A DNA stretch of 47,713 bases from Caldilineaceae bacterium (GTDB lineage: Bacteria; Chloroflexota; Anaerolineae; Caldilineales; Caldilineaceae), in NCBI GenBank assembly GCA_022827195.1, contig JAJDTL010000008.1, forward strand, positions 1 through 47,713, written 5' to 3'. Shown one piece after another: positions 28,339-37,287 of the stretch. A program made the position numbers and the translations under genes. Below the pieces are notes generated by a model. That model worked only from the letters and a program-made list of their open reading frames with translations, searched no databases and was not told the origin of the DNA. Every line of letters starts with the position of its first letter. Position 1 is the stretch's first letter.

Positions 28339-30006
28339 TTGACATTGGCAAAAATCGATCCAAGAGGCGAACGGCTAAACACGCTGATTCATAACATATC
28401 ACAGGGTGACATAAAGATTCCGGCTTTTCAACGCGGTTTCGTGTGGTCACAGGAGCAAGTACTCGCGCTCATCGATAGTATTTACAGAGATTATCCGATA
28501 GGAAGCATATTGCTTTGGAATTCGAAAGAGCGTCTAAAGTCTACGCGAAATCTGGGCGGTCTCTTAATTCCTGAGCGAGATCCAGACTACCCCGTCAACT
28601 ACGTTTTGGATGGGCAACAACGTCTGACTACGATTTATGGGGTTTTTTGCTCGGACAAACAGCTGGACGAAAGAGCTGAAGGAAACGCACAGGATCCAAG
28701 CATGTTTGAGTTATATTTCGACCTCGGCGAAGAGAGGTTTTTGTCAAAGGCGGATTTGGAGGAAATGGAAGCTCCTCCCACTCTTTGGTCAAATGTGCGT
28801 CCGGGCAGTTTCAAGCTGTCGACCTTATTTGACCCCAGCGAGTTTCATCGACATCTCCAACGATGTGAGGAAAAGCATTATGACTTGATTACTTCGCTAC
28901 AGAATAAATTTCAGAACTACGAAGTACCTGTCGTAACAGTAAAGGAGCGCAGTAAGGAGGAAGTCGGAACCATTTTTGAGAGAATAAACAACACAGCTAC
29001 TAATTTGTCCACCCTAGACCTGATGATAGCTTGGACTTGGGGAGATGACTTTGATCTCAGAGATGAAATAAGACAAATCCTCACTGATCTTGACGAGAAA
29101 GGATTTGGCGGTATTCCGGAAAAGCGCATACTGCAATGTCTTTCCGCAATCATTTGCAAAACTACATCAACGAAAGCAATTCTTGATTTAGATGTCATTA
29201 GTGTTCGAAACAATATTGATAAGCTCCGCACGAGTTTGGAACAAGCTGTCGACTATCTCTCAACCGAGTTTCTGGTCCAGACTTCCGATTTCTTGCCTCA
29301 TTCGCATCAACTGGTTCCTTTGACATTCCTCTTCTCAAGGGGCGGCATTTCGTCAACCGGCTTGAATGACGCCATCAGACATTGGTTCTGGACGACCTCT
29401 TTCTCCAAGAGGTATGCTGGGTCGACCGATTCTCATATGGACGAAGACATTAGCCTATTCTCAGAAATGTTAGATCGTCCTGCAAGGGTTTCGGCAATAA
29501 CTAGGTATTCACATAGGATCTCAAGAACTGACCTGATCGAAAGGGAATTCAGTATTGCCCGTCCCTTTACAAGAGCATTTCTTCTCCTTCTTGCCCAGAA
29601 GCGACCGAAAAGCCTCCTTACTGGAAAGTATATCGACATAGGGAGATCTTTGTCGTCTTACAATCGAAAAGAATATCATCACATCTTCCCAAAGGATTAC
29701 TTGCGAAAGAAGGGGAAGGGGAAAATCAATTCACTCTGCAACTTCTGTTTTTTGCCTGCGAGCACAAATAAGAGGATCACCAGTCATCCTCCATCTAAGT
29801 ATCTCTATGACTTCCAACTGGAAATGTTCGACCATGCAACAAGCGACCAACAGAGGAAGGCTTCGCTTGAGGCAATTCTAGAGTCAAACTTGATGCCGGT
29901 TGACGATGACATATATTTGCACGATCATTACAGTAGATTTCTAGAGGATAGAGCAACAGTTGTCTTGAAATTCTTGGAATCTCAATTGTTCATTGAAGAA
30001 GACTAG
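28339..30006 (+). CDS. DUF262/DUF1524 (GmrSD-like) defence-type protein
   Basis: The N-terminal DUF262 domain shows IKIPAFQRGFVWSQEQVLAL, IDSIYRDYPIGSILLWN and the hallmark VLDGQQRLTTIYG (near residue 90), implicated in nucleotide binding in GmrS-type proteins. The C-terminal part (about 440-500) has a DUF1524/HNH-like motif, YNRKEYHHIFPKDYL followed by NSLCNFCFLPASTNKRI. Related proteins act as modification-dependent (type IV) restriction enzymes or phosphorothioate-sensing SspE. I take TTG 28339 (MTLAKIDPRGERL) behind GAGGGAA; TTG 28303 is an alternative. The protein is about 555 residues. The gene is clearly AT-richer than dnaE and rhaA on either side, with different codon use, so it looks horizontally acquired. 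No methylase or other defence partner is next to it. Confidence 0.85.
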   Translation: MTLAKIDPRGERLNTLIHNISQGDIKIPAFQRGFVWSQEQVLALIDSIYRDYPIGSILLWNSKERLKSTRNLGGLLIPERDPDYPVNYVLDGQQRLTTIYGVFCSDKQLDERAEGNAQDPSMFELYFDLGEERFLSKADLEEMEAPPTLWSNVRPGSFKLSTLFDPSEFHRHLQRCEEKHYDLITSLQNKFQNYEVPVVTVKERSKEEVGTIFERINNTATNLSTLDLMIAWTWGDDFDLRDEIRQILTDLDEKGFGGIPEKRILQCLSAIICKTTSTKAILDLDVISVRNNIDKLRTSLEQAVDYLSTEFLVQTSDFLPHSHQLVPLTFLFSRGGISSTGLNDAIRHWFWTTSFSKRYAGSTDSHMDEDISLFSEMLDRPARVSAITRYSHRISRTDLIEREFSIARPFTRAFLLLLAQKRPKSLLTGKYIDIGRSLSSYNRKEYHHIFPKDYLRKKGKGKINSLCNFCFLPASTNKRITSHPPSKYLYDFQLEMFDHATSDQQRKASLEAILESNLMPVDDDIYLHDHYSRFLEDRATVVLKFLESQLFIEED

Positions 30007-30034
30007 CTCCATTCCACTTGTCTTGGGGTGCCTG

Positions 30035-31309
30035 ATGAACTTTGCTACCACTTCGCAACAGATTGAAGATGCATACACCCTGGCACGCGAACGTTACACC
30101 GCCATCGGCGTGGACACAGAACAAGCGCTTGAAACACTCCGCAGCGTACCCATCAGCCTCCAATGCTGGCAGGGCGACGACGTCCTCGGTTTCGAGCAGC
30201 CGGACCGCGGGCTGGGCGGCGGCCTGATGGCGACCGGCAACTACCCCGGCCGCGCCCGCACAGTCGATGAACTCCGCAGCGATCTGGACATCGCCTACAG
30301 CGTGATACCTGGCAGCCACCGCCTCAATCTTCACGCCATGTACCCGGACACCGACGAAAGTCCGCCCCGCAACGAGATCGCGCCGCGGCACTTCCAGGGC
30401 TGGGCCCAGTGGGCCAGGGAGAACGGCCGCGGCATCGACTTCAACCCCACGCTCTTCTCCCACCCCCTTGCCGATGACGGATTTACGCTCGCCTCCTACG
30501 ACAACGACATACGCCAGTTCTGGATCCAGCACTGCATCGCCTGCCGCGAGATCGGAGCCTTCTTCGGGCAGGAACTGGGCACGCCGGCCATGACCAATAT
30601 CTGGATTCCGGACGGCCTCAAGGACTCGCCGAGCGATCGCACAACGCCCAGACAGTTGCTCAATGACGCGCTCGACCAGATCTTTGAGAAAGAGATCGAC
30701 CCGAACCACAATCGCGACGCCGTTGAGTGCAAACTGTTCGGTCTCGGTTCCGAAAGCTATGTTGTCGGCTCGCACGAGTTCTATCTGGGCTATGCCGCGC
30801 GCAACGATAAGGCCCTTTGCCTCGACGCCGGCCACTTTCATCCGACTGAGGTTGTCTCCGACAAGATCTCCGCCTGCCTGCTCTTTGTGCCCGAGCTCGT
30901 CCTCCACGTGAGCCGCGGTGTGCGCTGGGACAGCGACCACGTCGTCACCTTTAGCGATGAACTGCAGGCCATCATGCAGGAGATCGTGCGCGGCTGCCAC
31001 CTGGACCGCGTCCACATCGGGCTGGACTACTTCGACGCCAGCATCAACCGCGTGGCCGCGTGGGCGATCGGAACGCGCAACTCGCTGCGGGCGCTGCTGC
31101 TGGCCCTGCTGGAACCGCGCGACGCTCTCCAGGAGATCGAGCGCAAAGCCGACTACACGACCCGCCTCGCGCTGATGGAAGAGCTGAAGGTGATGCCGCA
31201 CGCCGCGGTCTGGGACTACCACTGCCTGCAGCAGGACGTGCCAATCGGTATGGCCTTTCTGGACGATATTCGCAGCTACGAGAAGGATGTGCTTTCACAC
31301 CGCGGTTGA
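30035..31309 (+). CDS. rhaA: L-rhamnose isomerase
   Basis: This enzyme converts L-rhamnose to L-rhamnulose with divalent metal. The 424-residue protein has family segments SLQCWQGDDVLGFE, TGNYPGRARTVDELR, GSHRLNLHAMYPD and GIDFNPTLFSHPLADDGFTL, and the metal-binding CLDAGHFHPTEVVSDKISA and HVSRGVRWDSDHVV; length matches E. coli RhaA (419). ATG 30035 (MNFATTSQQI) has GGGGT upstream; the frame continues back to 29993 inside the preceding gene, which I discount. The rhamnulokinase gene follows after 42 bases. No rhaD aldolase, transporter or AraC-type regulator is adjacent. Confidence 0.95.
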   Translation: MNFATTSQQIEDAYTLARERYTAIGVDTEQALETLRSVPISLQCWQGDDVLGFEQPDRGLGGGLMATGNYPGRARTVDELRSDLDIAYSVIPGSHRLNLHAMYPDTDESPPRNEIAPRHFQGWAQWARENGRGIDFNPTLFSHPLADDGFTLASYDNDIRQFWIQHCIACREIGAFFGQELGTPAMTNIWIPDGLKDSPSDRTTPRQLLNDALDQIFEKEIDPNHNRDAVECKLFGLGSESYVVGSHEFYLGYAARNDKALCLDAGHFHPTEVVSDKISACLLFVPELVLHVSRGVRWDSDHVVTFSDELQAIMQEIVRGCHLDRVHIGLDYFDASINRVAAWAIGTRNSLRALLLALLEPRDALQEIERKADYTTRLALMEELKVMPHAAVWDYHCLQQDVPIGMAFLDDIRSYEKDVLSHRG

Positions 31310-31351
31310 TCTCCTCTGCCTCGCCCGCGTGACCAGAAATCAGGACATTGC

Positions 31352-32794
31352 ATGACGAAACAACGCGCCACCGTTCTGGCCATTGATATCGGCGCCGAGT
31401 CCGGCCGCGTGATGGCCGTGCATTTTGACGGCTCCGGCCTGGAACTGGAGGAGGTGCATCGCTTTCCCAACCACGCGCTGACAGTCAACGGCACGCTGCA
31501 ATGGGATATTCTTCATCTCTGGCGCGAGGTGCAGGCGGGCATCGCGCGCCACAGTGCGCATGCGGCCGGCCCGCCTGCCAGCTTGGGCCTCGACACCTGG
31601 GGCGTCGATTTCGGCCTTCTCGACCGCAACGGCGATCTCATCGGAAACCCGGTCTGCTATCGCGACAGCCGCACCGAAGGCATGCTGGAGGCGGTCTTTG
31701 CGCACGTTCCGCGGACGGAGGTTTTCGCGCAGACCGGCATGCAAGTCTTGGAGATCAACACGCTCTACCAGATGATGAGCCTGGTCGAGCGCGGTTCGCC
31801 CCACCTGCAAATCGCAACGCGCTTCCTGACGGTGCCTGATCTGCTTAATTTCTGGCTGAGTGGCGTACAGGTCTGCGAATTCAGCATCGCCTCGACGACG
31901 CAGATGCTCAATCCTTTCACCCGCAAATGGGCCGGTGGACTGCTGGACGCGCTCGGCATTCCGCTGCGGCTCTTCCCTGAAGTCGTGCAGCCGGGAACGC
32001 GCCTCGGGACCTATGAAGGTATTCCCGTCATCGCGCCCGCCTGCCACGACACCGGCAGCGCTGTCGCGGGCGTTCCCGTACAAGCGAAGAACTTCGCCTA
32101 CATCAGCAGCGGCACCTGGAGCCTTGTCGGCCTCGAAGTGGCGCAGCCGGTGGTCAACGAAGCCGCGCTGGCCGTCAACGCCTCCAACGAAGGCGGCGTC
32201 TACGGCACCTTCCGTCTGCTCAAAAATGTGATGGGTCTGTGGCTGTTGCAGCAGTGTCGGGCCGCCTGGGAGAGCGCAGGGCGCGCTTACTCCTACCCGC
32301 AGCTGGTCGCGCTGGCGGAGACTGCCGACCCCCTTCGTTCCTTCGTCGATCCCGATGACGGCCGTTTCCTGCCGCCTGGCGACCATCCTGCCCACATCCG
32401 GGACTTCTGCGCGCTGAGCGGTCAGCCCCTCCCTCAGAGCGATGCGGCCATCGCCCGCTGCGTCTTCGAGAGCCTTGCCCTGGCTTACCGGGACGTCTTC
32501 ATAGAGCTGGGCTCTCTGACCGGTCGCAAGATCGAAGTGATTCATGTAGTCGGCGGCGGATCGCGCAACCGGCTGCTCAACCAGTTCACCGCCGACGCCA
32601 CCGGTATCCCCGTGCTTGCCGGCCCCGGCGAAGCCACCGTGATCGGCAACGCGCTCGTGCAGCTGATCAGCTTGGGCGAGCTGGCGAATCTCGAAGAGGG
32701 CCGTCAGCTGGTGTCAGAAATCGGGGCTCTCGAACGCTTCGAACCCGTGGGGGAGAGCGCCTGGCAGGAGATCAAGATGCCGTCGCTCAGATAG
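31352..32794 (+). CDS. rhaB: Rhamnulokinase
   Basis: This FGGY-family kinase phosphorylates L-rhamnulose to rhamnulose-1-phosphate. In order: phosphate-1 motif VLAIDIGAESGRVMAVHFDG, catalytic-region SLGLDTWGVDFGLLDRNG, NPVCYRDSRTEGMLE, then SSGTWSLVGLE, and the adenosine-binding VVGGGSRNRLLNQFTADATG. At 480 residues it is close to E. coli RhaB (489). The start is ATG 31352, with CAGGA seven bases upstream. With rhaA it gives two of the three core steps of rhamnose breakdown; the aldolase must be encoded elsewhere. Confidence 0.95.
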   Translation: MTKQRATVLAIDIGAESGRVMAVHFDGSGLELEEVHRFPNHALTVNGTLQWDILHLWREVQAGIARHSAHAAGPPASLGLDTWGVDFGLLDRNGDLIGNPVCYRDSRTEGMLEAVFAHVPRTEVFAQTGMQVLEINTLYQMMSLVERGSPHLQIATRFLTVPDLLNFWLSGVQVCEFSIASTTQMLNPFTRKWAGGLLDALGIPLRLFPEVVQPGTRLGTYEGIPVIAPACHDTGSAVAGVPVQAKNFAYISSGTWSLVGLEVAQPVVNEAALAVNASNEGGVYGTFRLLKNVMGLWLLQQCRAAWESAGRAYSYPQLVALAETADPLRSFVDPDDGRFLPPGDHPAHIRDFCALSGQPLPQSDAAIARCVFESLALAYRDVFIELGSLTGRKIEVIHVVGGGSRNRLLNQFTADATGIPVLAGPGEATVIGNALVQLISLGELANLEEGRQLVSEIGALERFEPVGESAWQEIKMPSLR

Positions 32795-32912
32795 GCATTT
32801 CTTCTCAAGAAGGGACGGCGCAGCACGCAACAGCAATGGGCCGCCGCAGTCAGGCCGCCGGCAAGCCGCAGAATCTCCATCGCAGTACCGCTCAACGCCC
32901 AATTCGGCCGCG

Positions 32913-33686
32913 TCAGTCCATCTTCTTCTTGCCGCGCGAAAATGAGACGCGCAGGTGGCTGTCGGCCGCGTGGGGCGCGGCCAGACCGTTTTCCATGCGC
33001 AGCAACGCACGTTGTCGGGGATTCAGCTTCTCCAGCCAGCCCTCCTCGAAGCCGTCGTGGGGGTCAACCTGGAAGATTAGGGCGTTCTTGCGGTAGTGGC
33101 CGAACAGCGCATGCCTGTCGGTCTGCGTCTGGTTGGCGCCGCCGCCATGCCAGCACTGGCCGTTAAAAACGAGCACGCTGCCGGCCGGCGCCACCAACTG
33201 GAAGACGTGCTTCACATCCATGCCCTCCGGCGGTCCCGCCATGCCGCTCTTGTGCGAACCGGGAACGATTCGGGTGGCGCCGTTCTCGGGCGTGAAGTCG
33301 TCCAACAGCCAGACCGTGTTGACCATCACCGGCGACCCCATGTTCAGCAGGTCGCCGCGGATGTCGCTGTGCAGGCCCTGCTCCGGATCGCCCGGACGCA
33401 CGATGCGCGCGTTGAGGCTGCCCAGAATGATCTCCTCGCCCAGCACATGCTCGATCACCGGCAGCGTGCGCGGGTGGTCAATGAGCGGGTGGTAGAGCGT
33501 GTCGAGCGCGGGTAGATTGCTCACGTGGCCGGCCTGCCCCCGAAACTTTTGCACCGTGCCCAATCTCTCTGCCCACTCCGCCAGCGAGACGCGCAGCGAC
33601 ATCACCTCTTCTGCGTTCAGCACGCCTTTCAACAGCGTGAAGCCGTATACATCCATCTCCCAAAATGCCTGCTGCAGTGACGGCAT
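32913..33686 (-). CDS. Phytanoyl-CoA dioxygenase (PhyH) family protein
   Basis: This 257-residue Fe(II)/2-oxoglutarate oxygenase is more compact than its neighbours. The facial triad is His106-x-Asp108 in EQGLHSDIRGD and His180 in GQCWHGGGAN, with a 2-oxoglutarate-binding Arg191 in TDRHALFGHYRKN. Core strands include VNTVWLLDDFTPENGATRIV and PGSHKSGM. ATG 33686 has GGAAGGA upstream. It is the last gene of a three-gene minus-strand unit (zinc dehydrogenase, PhyH, PhyH) with gaps of about 50-70 bases. The substrate is unknown. Confidence 0.88.
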   Translation of the reverse strand: MPSLQQAFWEMDVYGFTLLKGVLNAEEVMSLRVSLAEWAERLGTVQKFRGQAGHVSNLPALDTLYHPLIDHPRTLPVIEHVLGEEIILGSLNARIVRPGDPEQGLHSDIRGDLLNMGSPVMVNTVWLLDDFTPENGATRIVPGSHKSGMAGPPEGMDVKHVFQLVAPAGSVLVFNGQCWHGGGANQTQTDRHALFGHYRKNALIFQVDPHDGFEEGWLEKLNPRQRALLRMENGLAAPHAADSHLRVSFSRGKKKMD

Positions 33687-33734
33687 TCGAAATCCTTCCC
33701 GTTTGGAGTGTGGAACCCTGCGTAGGCCGCCGCG

Positions 33735-34661
33735 TCAGCAGATCATGCCCCGCTTCGACGCCAGGCCGTGCGCGATCGGGTTCTCGCCAATCCAGCGTTC
33801 GTCCACCGGCTCCGAGGCCAGCTGGTAGCGCGTGTCGGTCGAAAGACGGATCCGGCTGGTCAGATTGTCCATGCTGGCGTGCATCGTGTACATGCTGAAT
33901 ATGAGCAGGTCGCCCATCGCGTAGTCGGTCGTCAGCCAGCGTAGGCCCAGTTCGGCCCGTGCCGCGATGGGGTCCAGCGAATACGCCCCGCCGTTGGGAT
34001 GCTGCCACAGCTTCTCGCCGGACTCGATCTCGGCCGCGTCGGGATAGTTCGTGCAGTAAGCGTCAACATCCAGCGTCCCGTAATCGGCCTTCACCTCATC
34101 GAGACGGTGCGAGTTCTCCAACACCATCAGGCCGCCCATCTCGACCGGGATGTCGCCCAGCGGCGTCCAGCTCGTATACAGGCGCTGCGTGCCGCGCCCC
34201 ATGAAGACGATGTCGTAGTGGGGCGGCGTCGCCGTGTCGTCGCCGGGCGGCTTCGAGCGGCACCAGGTATAGTCGAAATGGCGCACCTCTCCCCCCAGGA
34301 ACCGACGATAGAAAGCCATCATCGGACCGTCGTACAGCACCTTCATCAGCGGCGCGTTGTCCTGCGCCAGCTCTGTCATGAACGAATTCTCGAAGTCGGC
34401 TTGGGCCACCCCATCTTCCAGCGGGTAGGCGGGGTCCAGGCAACCGGCGGCATCCAGTTTTCTCAGCATCTCAAGCCGGGCCTCCAGGACCTGGTCGCGG
34501 TCAAGCAGGCCGGGCAATAGGAGGTAGCCATCCTGTTCGAAGCGCCAGCGCAACTCCTTCACGTCGGAGAGGGCATCGCCCGAGCCGCGCAACTCGCCGA
34601 AAGCGTCCGGCGCTGTATCGATATCGCCGCCTCGATACTTGGGTTGAAATGTGAGGTTCAT
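33735..34661 (-). CDS. Phytanoyl-CoA dioxygenase (PhyH) family protein
   Basis: I start this protein at ATG 34661 (MNLTFQPKYRGGDIDTAP), preceded by GGGAG, giving about 308 residues; an in-frame start at 34703 is possible. The iron ligands are His148 and Asp150 in TATPPHYDIVFMG and His261 in YTMHASMDNLTSR, with the 2-oxoglutarate Arg in RIRLSTDTRYQ. The central LYTSWTPLGDIPVEMGGLMV and LENSHR match the equivalent parts of the PhyH protein at 9507-10523, so these two are close relatives and the 257-residue neighbour is more distant. It lies between the dehydrogenase and the other PhyH gene in an apparent operon. Confidence 0.88.
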   Translation of the reverse strand: MNLTFQPKYRGGDIDTAPDAFGELRGSGDALSDVKELRWRFEQDGYLLLPGLLDRDQVLEARLEMLRKLDAAGCLDPAYPLEDGVAQADFENSFMTELAQDNAPLMKVLYDGPMMAFYRRFLGGEVRHFDYTWCRSKPPGDDTATPPHYDIVFMGRGTQRLYTSWTPLGDIPVEMGGLMVLENSHRLDEVKADYGTLDVDAYCTNYPDAAEIESGEKLWQHPNGGAYSLDPIAARAELGLRWLTTDYAMGDLLIFSMYTMHASMDNLTSRIRLSTDTRYQLASEPVDERWIGENPIAHGLASKRGMIC

Positions 34662-34727
34662 CTTCTGACGACTCCCTTCGGCTGAATCGCAGACAACCGA
34701 CAATCAATTGGGGCAATCATGCAAAAC

Positions 34728-35744
34728 CTATCTCCAGGGGTCGACGACGATCTTGGCCGCCTCACCTCGCGCCAGCAGGCCGAAGCCGGTCTGAAGCTGG
34801 CTCATCGGCAACTCATGGCTGATCAGAAGGTCGATGAGCGGCGATTCGCGGATCACCTTCATTACTTTGCCGTAGTCGCCCCTGTTGTAAAGCCAGGAGC
34901 CGACCACAGTCAGACCTTTCTTGATCAGGTCTGGGCTTACCGTGATCGTGAGCTCCTCCCGACACTCGCCGACAAAGGCAACGCGTCCCCGCCGGCGGGC
35001 GGCGTCGATGCAGAGCCGCTCCGACGAGACCTGCCCCGAACAGTCGACCGCGCAGTCCACGCCCCGCCCGCCGGTCAGGCTGCGGATCTGCTGCAAAATT
35101 TCCGGGTCGTTGGGATCCAGCACCGCTTCTGCGCCCATCTCCAGCGCCCTGTTCGCTCGCCAGGGCGCCGGCTCCACCCCAAGTACGCGTGCATTGCGAA
35201 AGCGGGCGTTGACCACCGCACCCAGCCCCACCGGCCCCAAACCGGTGACCAGCACCGTGTCCTGCGAGTTGACGCCGATCGCCTCCAGTCCGCCGAAGGA
35301 CGCGCCGATTCCGTCGATAGCCATCGTCGCCTGCGCGTAGCTCACCTCATCCGGCAGCTTGGGCAGCAGCCACGTCGGTTTGAGCGCGTAGTGGGCGAAA
35401 GTGCCCGCGCCCGCTTCCGAGCCGTGCAGCGCGGCGAAATCGTAGGCGTCTTCACAGTAGATATAGTCTCCACCCATGCAGTGCTGGCAGCGCCCGCACG
35501 AAAACTGGGGCAGGATCACCACGCGGTCGCCGACCTTGACCGGGCCCCCCTCCGCGACTTCCACCACCTCCCCAACGCCCTCATGACCTATCACGCCTGG
35601 ATTCTGGCCGGTCAGCCAAAGCTTGTACTCGGTGCACAGCGCCGACGCATGGACTTTGACGACGGCCCAATCCGCCCTTGCTTTTGGCTCCGGCATCTCA
35701 TGAAACGAGACCTGGCGCTCACCCGTGATCGCCGCCTGTATCAT
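34728..35744 (-). CDS. Zinc-dependent medium-chain alcohol/polyol dehydrogenase
   Basis: This 338-residue MDR-family enzyme starts at ATG 35744 (MIQAAITGERQVSFHEMPEP), behind GAGGAG. The catalytic zinc site uses Cys37 and His54-Glu55 (GVIGHEGVGEVVE). The structural zinc site is complete, with Cys83, 86, 89 and 97 in SCGRCQHCMGGDYIYC. The cofactor site is VLVTGLGPVGLGAVV. The family oxidises alcohols, sorbitol, threonine and similar compounds with NAD(P). It heads the three-gene unit with two PhyH oxygenases, which suggests that one hydroxylates and the other oxidises the same compound; this is inference. Confidence 0.92.
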   Translation of the reverse strand: MIQAAITGERQVSFHEMPEPKARADWAVVKVHASALCTEYKLWLTGQNPGVIGHEGVGEVVEVAEGGPVKVGDRVVILPQFSCGRCQHCMGGDYIYCEDAYDFAALHGSEAGAGTFAHYALKPTWLLPKLPDEVSYAQATMAIDGIGASFGGLEAIGVNSQDTVLVTGLGPVGLGAVVNARFRNARVLGVEPAPWRANRALEMGAEAVLDPNDPEILQQIRSLTGGRGVDCAVDCSGQVSSERLCIDAARRRGRVAFVGECREELTITVSPDLIKKGLTVVGSWLYNRGDYGKVMKVIRESPLIDLLISHELPMSQLQTGFGLLARGEAAKIVVDPWR

Positions 35745-35844
35745 TTCAGTGCTCCTCGTCTGTGCGGCGCTGCGAACGCGTCTCTCCGCCGCAGGTAGGG
35801 TCCCATCGCACAACCCGGCCGGCCTTAAATAGACGAGGCAGGAA

Positions 35845-35943
35845 ATGGTGATGGAACATATCGAAATCGGCCCCGGAGCGGAGCCGCTACCGGCGTACTG
35901 CCCCTTGGGACCGGCTCAAATTCACCTGGAAGGCGTTGTGTAA
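35845..35943 (+). CDS. Possible 32-residue ORF or gene fragment
   Basis: ATG 35845, preceded by AGGCAGGA, opens a 32-codon frame starting MVMEHIEIGPGAEPLPAYCP and ending at TAA 35941. It fills part of the gap between the dehydrogenase and fabH. It has a faint resemblance to the N-terminus of RidA-type proteins but is too short to call, and it may be a remnant or chance. Confidence 0.2.
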   Translation: MVMEHIEIGPGAEPLPAYCPLGPAQIHLEGVV

Positions 35944-35976
35944 GGGCTGATTACTGAGGGCCGTACGCTGGAAATG

Positions 35977-37287
35977 TCAGGGCGTCGGCTGTTCATTGTC
36001 GGGTTTGCGTACCGGCCGCCGCGTCATCGCGCGCGGCTCAACCTGGCTGTAGAGGCGGCGAATGGCCCGCTTCCACATCGAACGCGCCGCGGCCGCCTGG
36101 TAGGCCGCCTGCCGCTGCGTTGTATGCCACCAGCTCGTCTCCGGTTTTTCGATCGGCACGCTCCACTTGACCGCGCACGCACCCCACGTCAGTCCGGCGC
36201 CGAACCCGACGAACACGAGATTGTCGCCCGGCGCCACCTTGCCCTCATCGATCGCTTCGCAGAGCGCGATCGGGATGCTGGCCGAGCTGGTGTTGCCGTA
36301 CTTGTGGACATTCACGTAGACCTTGTCTTCGGGGATCTTCAACTGACGCAGAACGCTGTGTTGGATGATGCGCTTGTTCGCCTGATGCGGGACGACCAGG
36401 TCGACTTCGCTCACTGGAACGCCGGCCCTGTCCAATACCTGCCGCGTCGCTTCGGCCATGATTCGGGTCGCGAAGCGAAAGACCGCCCGCCCGTCCATCC
36501 TGATGTAATGCGAGCCGTTGCTGACCGTCTCCAGGCTCGCCGGCGCCGCGCTTCCGCCCGATGGTATCGTCAACAACTCCGCGCCCGAACCGTCGCTGCC
36601 CAGCACGGTCGCCGTCACGCCGCCGGGCACGTCGCTAGCTGCCAGAAGCACCGCGCCCGCGCCGTCTCCGAACAGAACGCACGTCGTGCGGTCCGTCCAG
36701 TCAACCATCCGGCTCAGCGTCTCCGAACCGATTACAAGCACGTATTCGGCGTCCCCAGCCATTATCTGCCCGCGCGCCACGCTCAATGCGTAAACAAAGC
36801 CGGAGCAGGCCGCGCTCAGATCGAACGCGCCCGCCTGCGTTATGCCCAAATTGTCCTGTATGATGCTCGCGGTGGAAGGAAAGAGATGCTCGGGCGAACT
36901 CGTGGCGCAGATGACCAGGTCCACCTTGGCCGGATGCAGGTCCGCTACCTCCAGCGCCTTGCGCGCCGCCTGCGTCCCCAGCGATGCGGTCGTCTCCAGC
37001 GGCTCGGCCACCACCCGGCGCTCCTCGATGCCTGTGCGCGTGCGGATCCACTCGTCCTGCGTATCGACGATCTGCTCCAGATCTTGGTTCGTGACAACCC
37101 GTTCCGGAACTTCGTAACCCCAACCGATGATCTGGGCGTAACGGGGCGGTTGCACCCTGGTCGCGACCGGCTGCGGCGCCCGCTCCGCCGGATAGCGGCC
37201 GTTGGTTACGGACCGTTCCGTACCGTTGAGACTCTCCGCCGTATGTTTGCTTTCGGCTTCGTGGTCTTCATGCGCTTGCGCTGTCAT
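35977..37287 (-). CDS. fabH: 3-oxoacyl-ACP synthase III, with N- and C-terminal extensions
   Basis: FabH condenses an acyl-CoA primer with malonyl-ACP to start fatty acid synthesis. The catalytic triad is Cys161 in DLSAACSGFVYALSV, His301 in VPHQANKRI and Asn332 in KYGNTSSASIP, with QDEWIRTRTGIEERR and the C-terminal GAGLTWGACAVKW all conserved. ATG 37287 overlaps the fabF stop by four bases (ATGA). The core is preceded by about 50 residues of charged, low-complexity sequence (HEDHEAESKHTAESLNGTE) and followed by about 55 basic residues (SMWKRAIRRLYSQVEPRAM), neither typical of FabH. At 436 residues it is about 100 longer than E. coli FabH (317). Confidence 0.93.
   Translation of the reverse strand: MTAQAHEDHEAESKHTAESLNGTERSVTNGRYPAERAPQPVATRVQPPRYAQIIGWGYEVPERVVTNQDLEQIVDTQDEWIRTRTGIEERRVVAEPLETTASLGTQAARKALEVADLHPAKVDLVICATSSPEHLFPSTASIIQDNLGITQAGAFDLSAACSGFVYALSVARGQIMAGDAEYVLVIGSETLSRMVDWTDRTTCVLFGDGAGAVLLAASDVPGGVTATVLGSDGSGAELLTIPSGGSAAPASLETVSNGSHYIRMDGRAVFRFATRIMAEATRQVLDRAGVPVSEVDLVVPHQANKRIIQHSVLRQLKIPEDKVYVNVHKYGNTSSASIPIALCEAIDEGKVAPGDNLVFVGFGAGLTWGACAVKWSVPIEKPETSWWHTTQRQAAYQAAAARSMWKRAIRRLYSQVEPRAMTRRPVRKPDNEQPTP

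Noticed and set aside
29993..30034. Upstream start of rhaA inside the DUF262 gene
   Set aside because: The 14 extra residues are unlike RhaA N-termini. ATG 30035 is the natural start.
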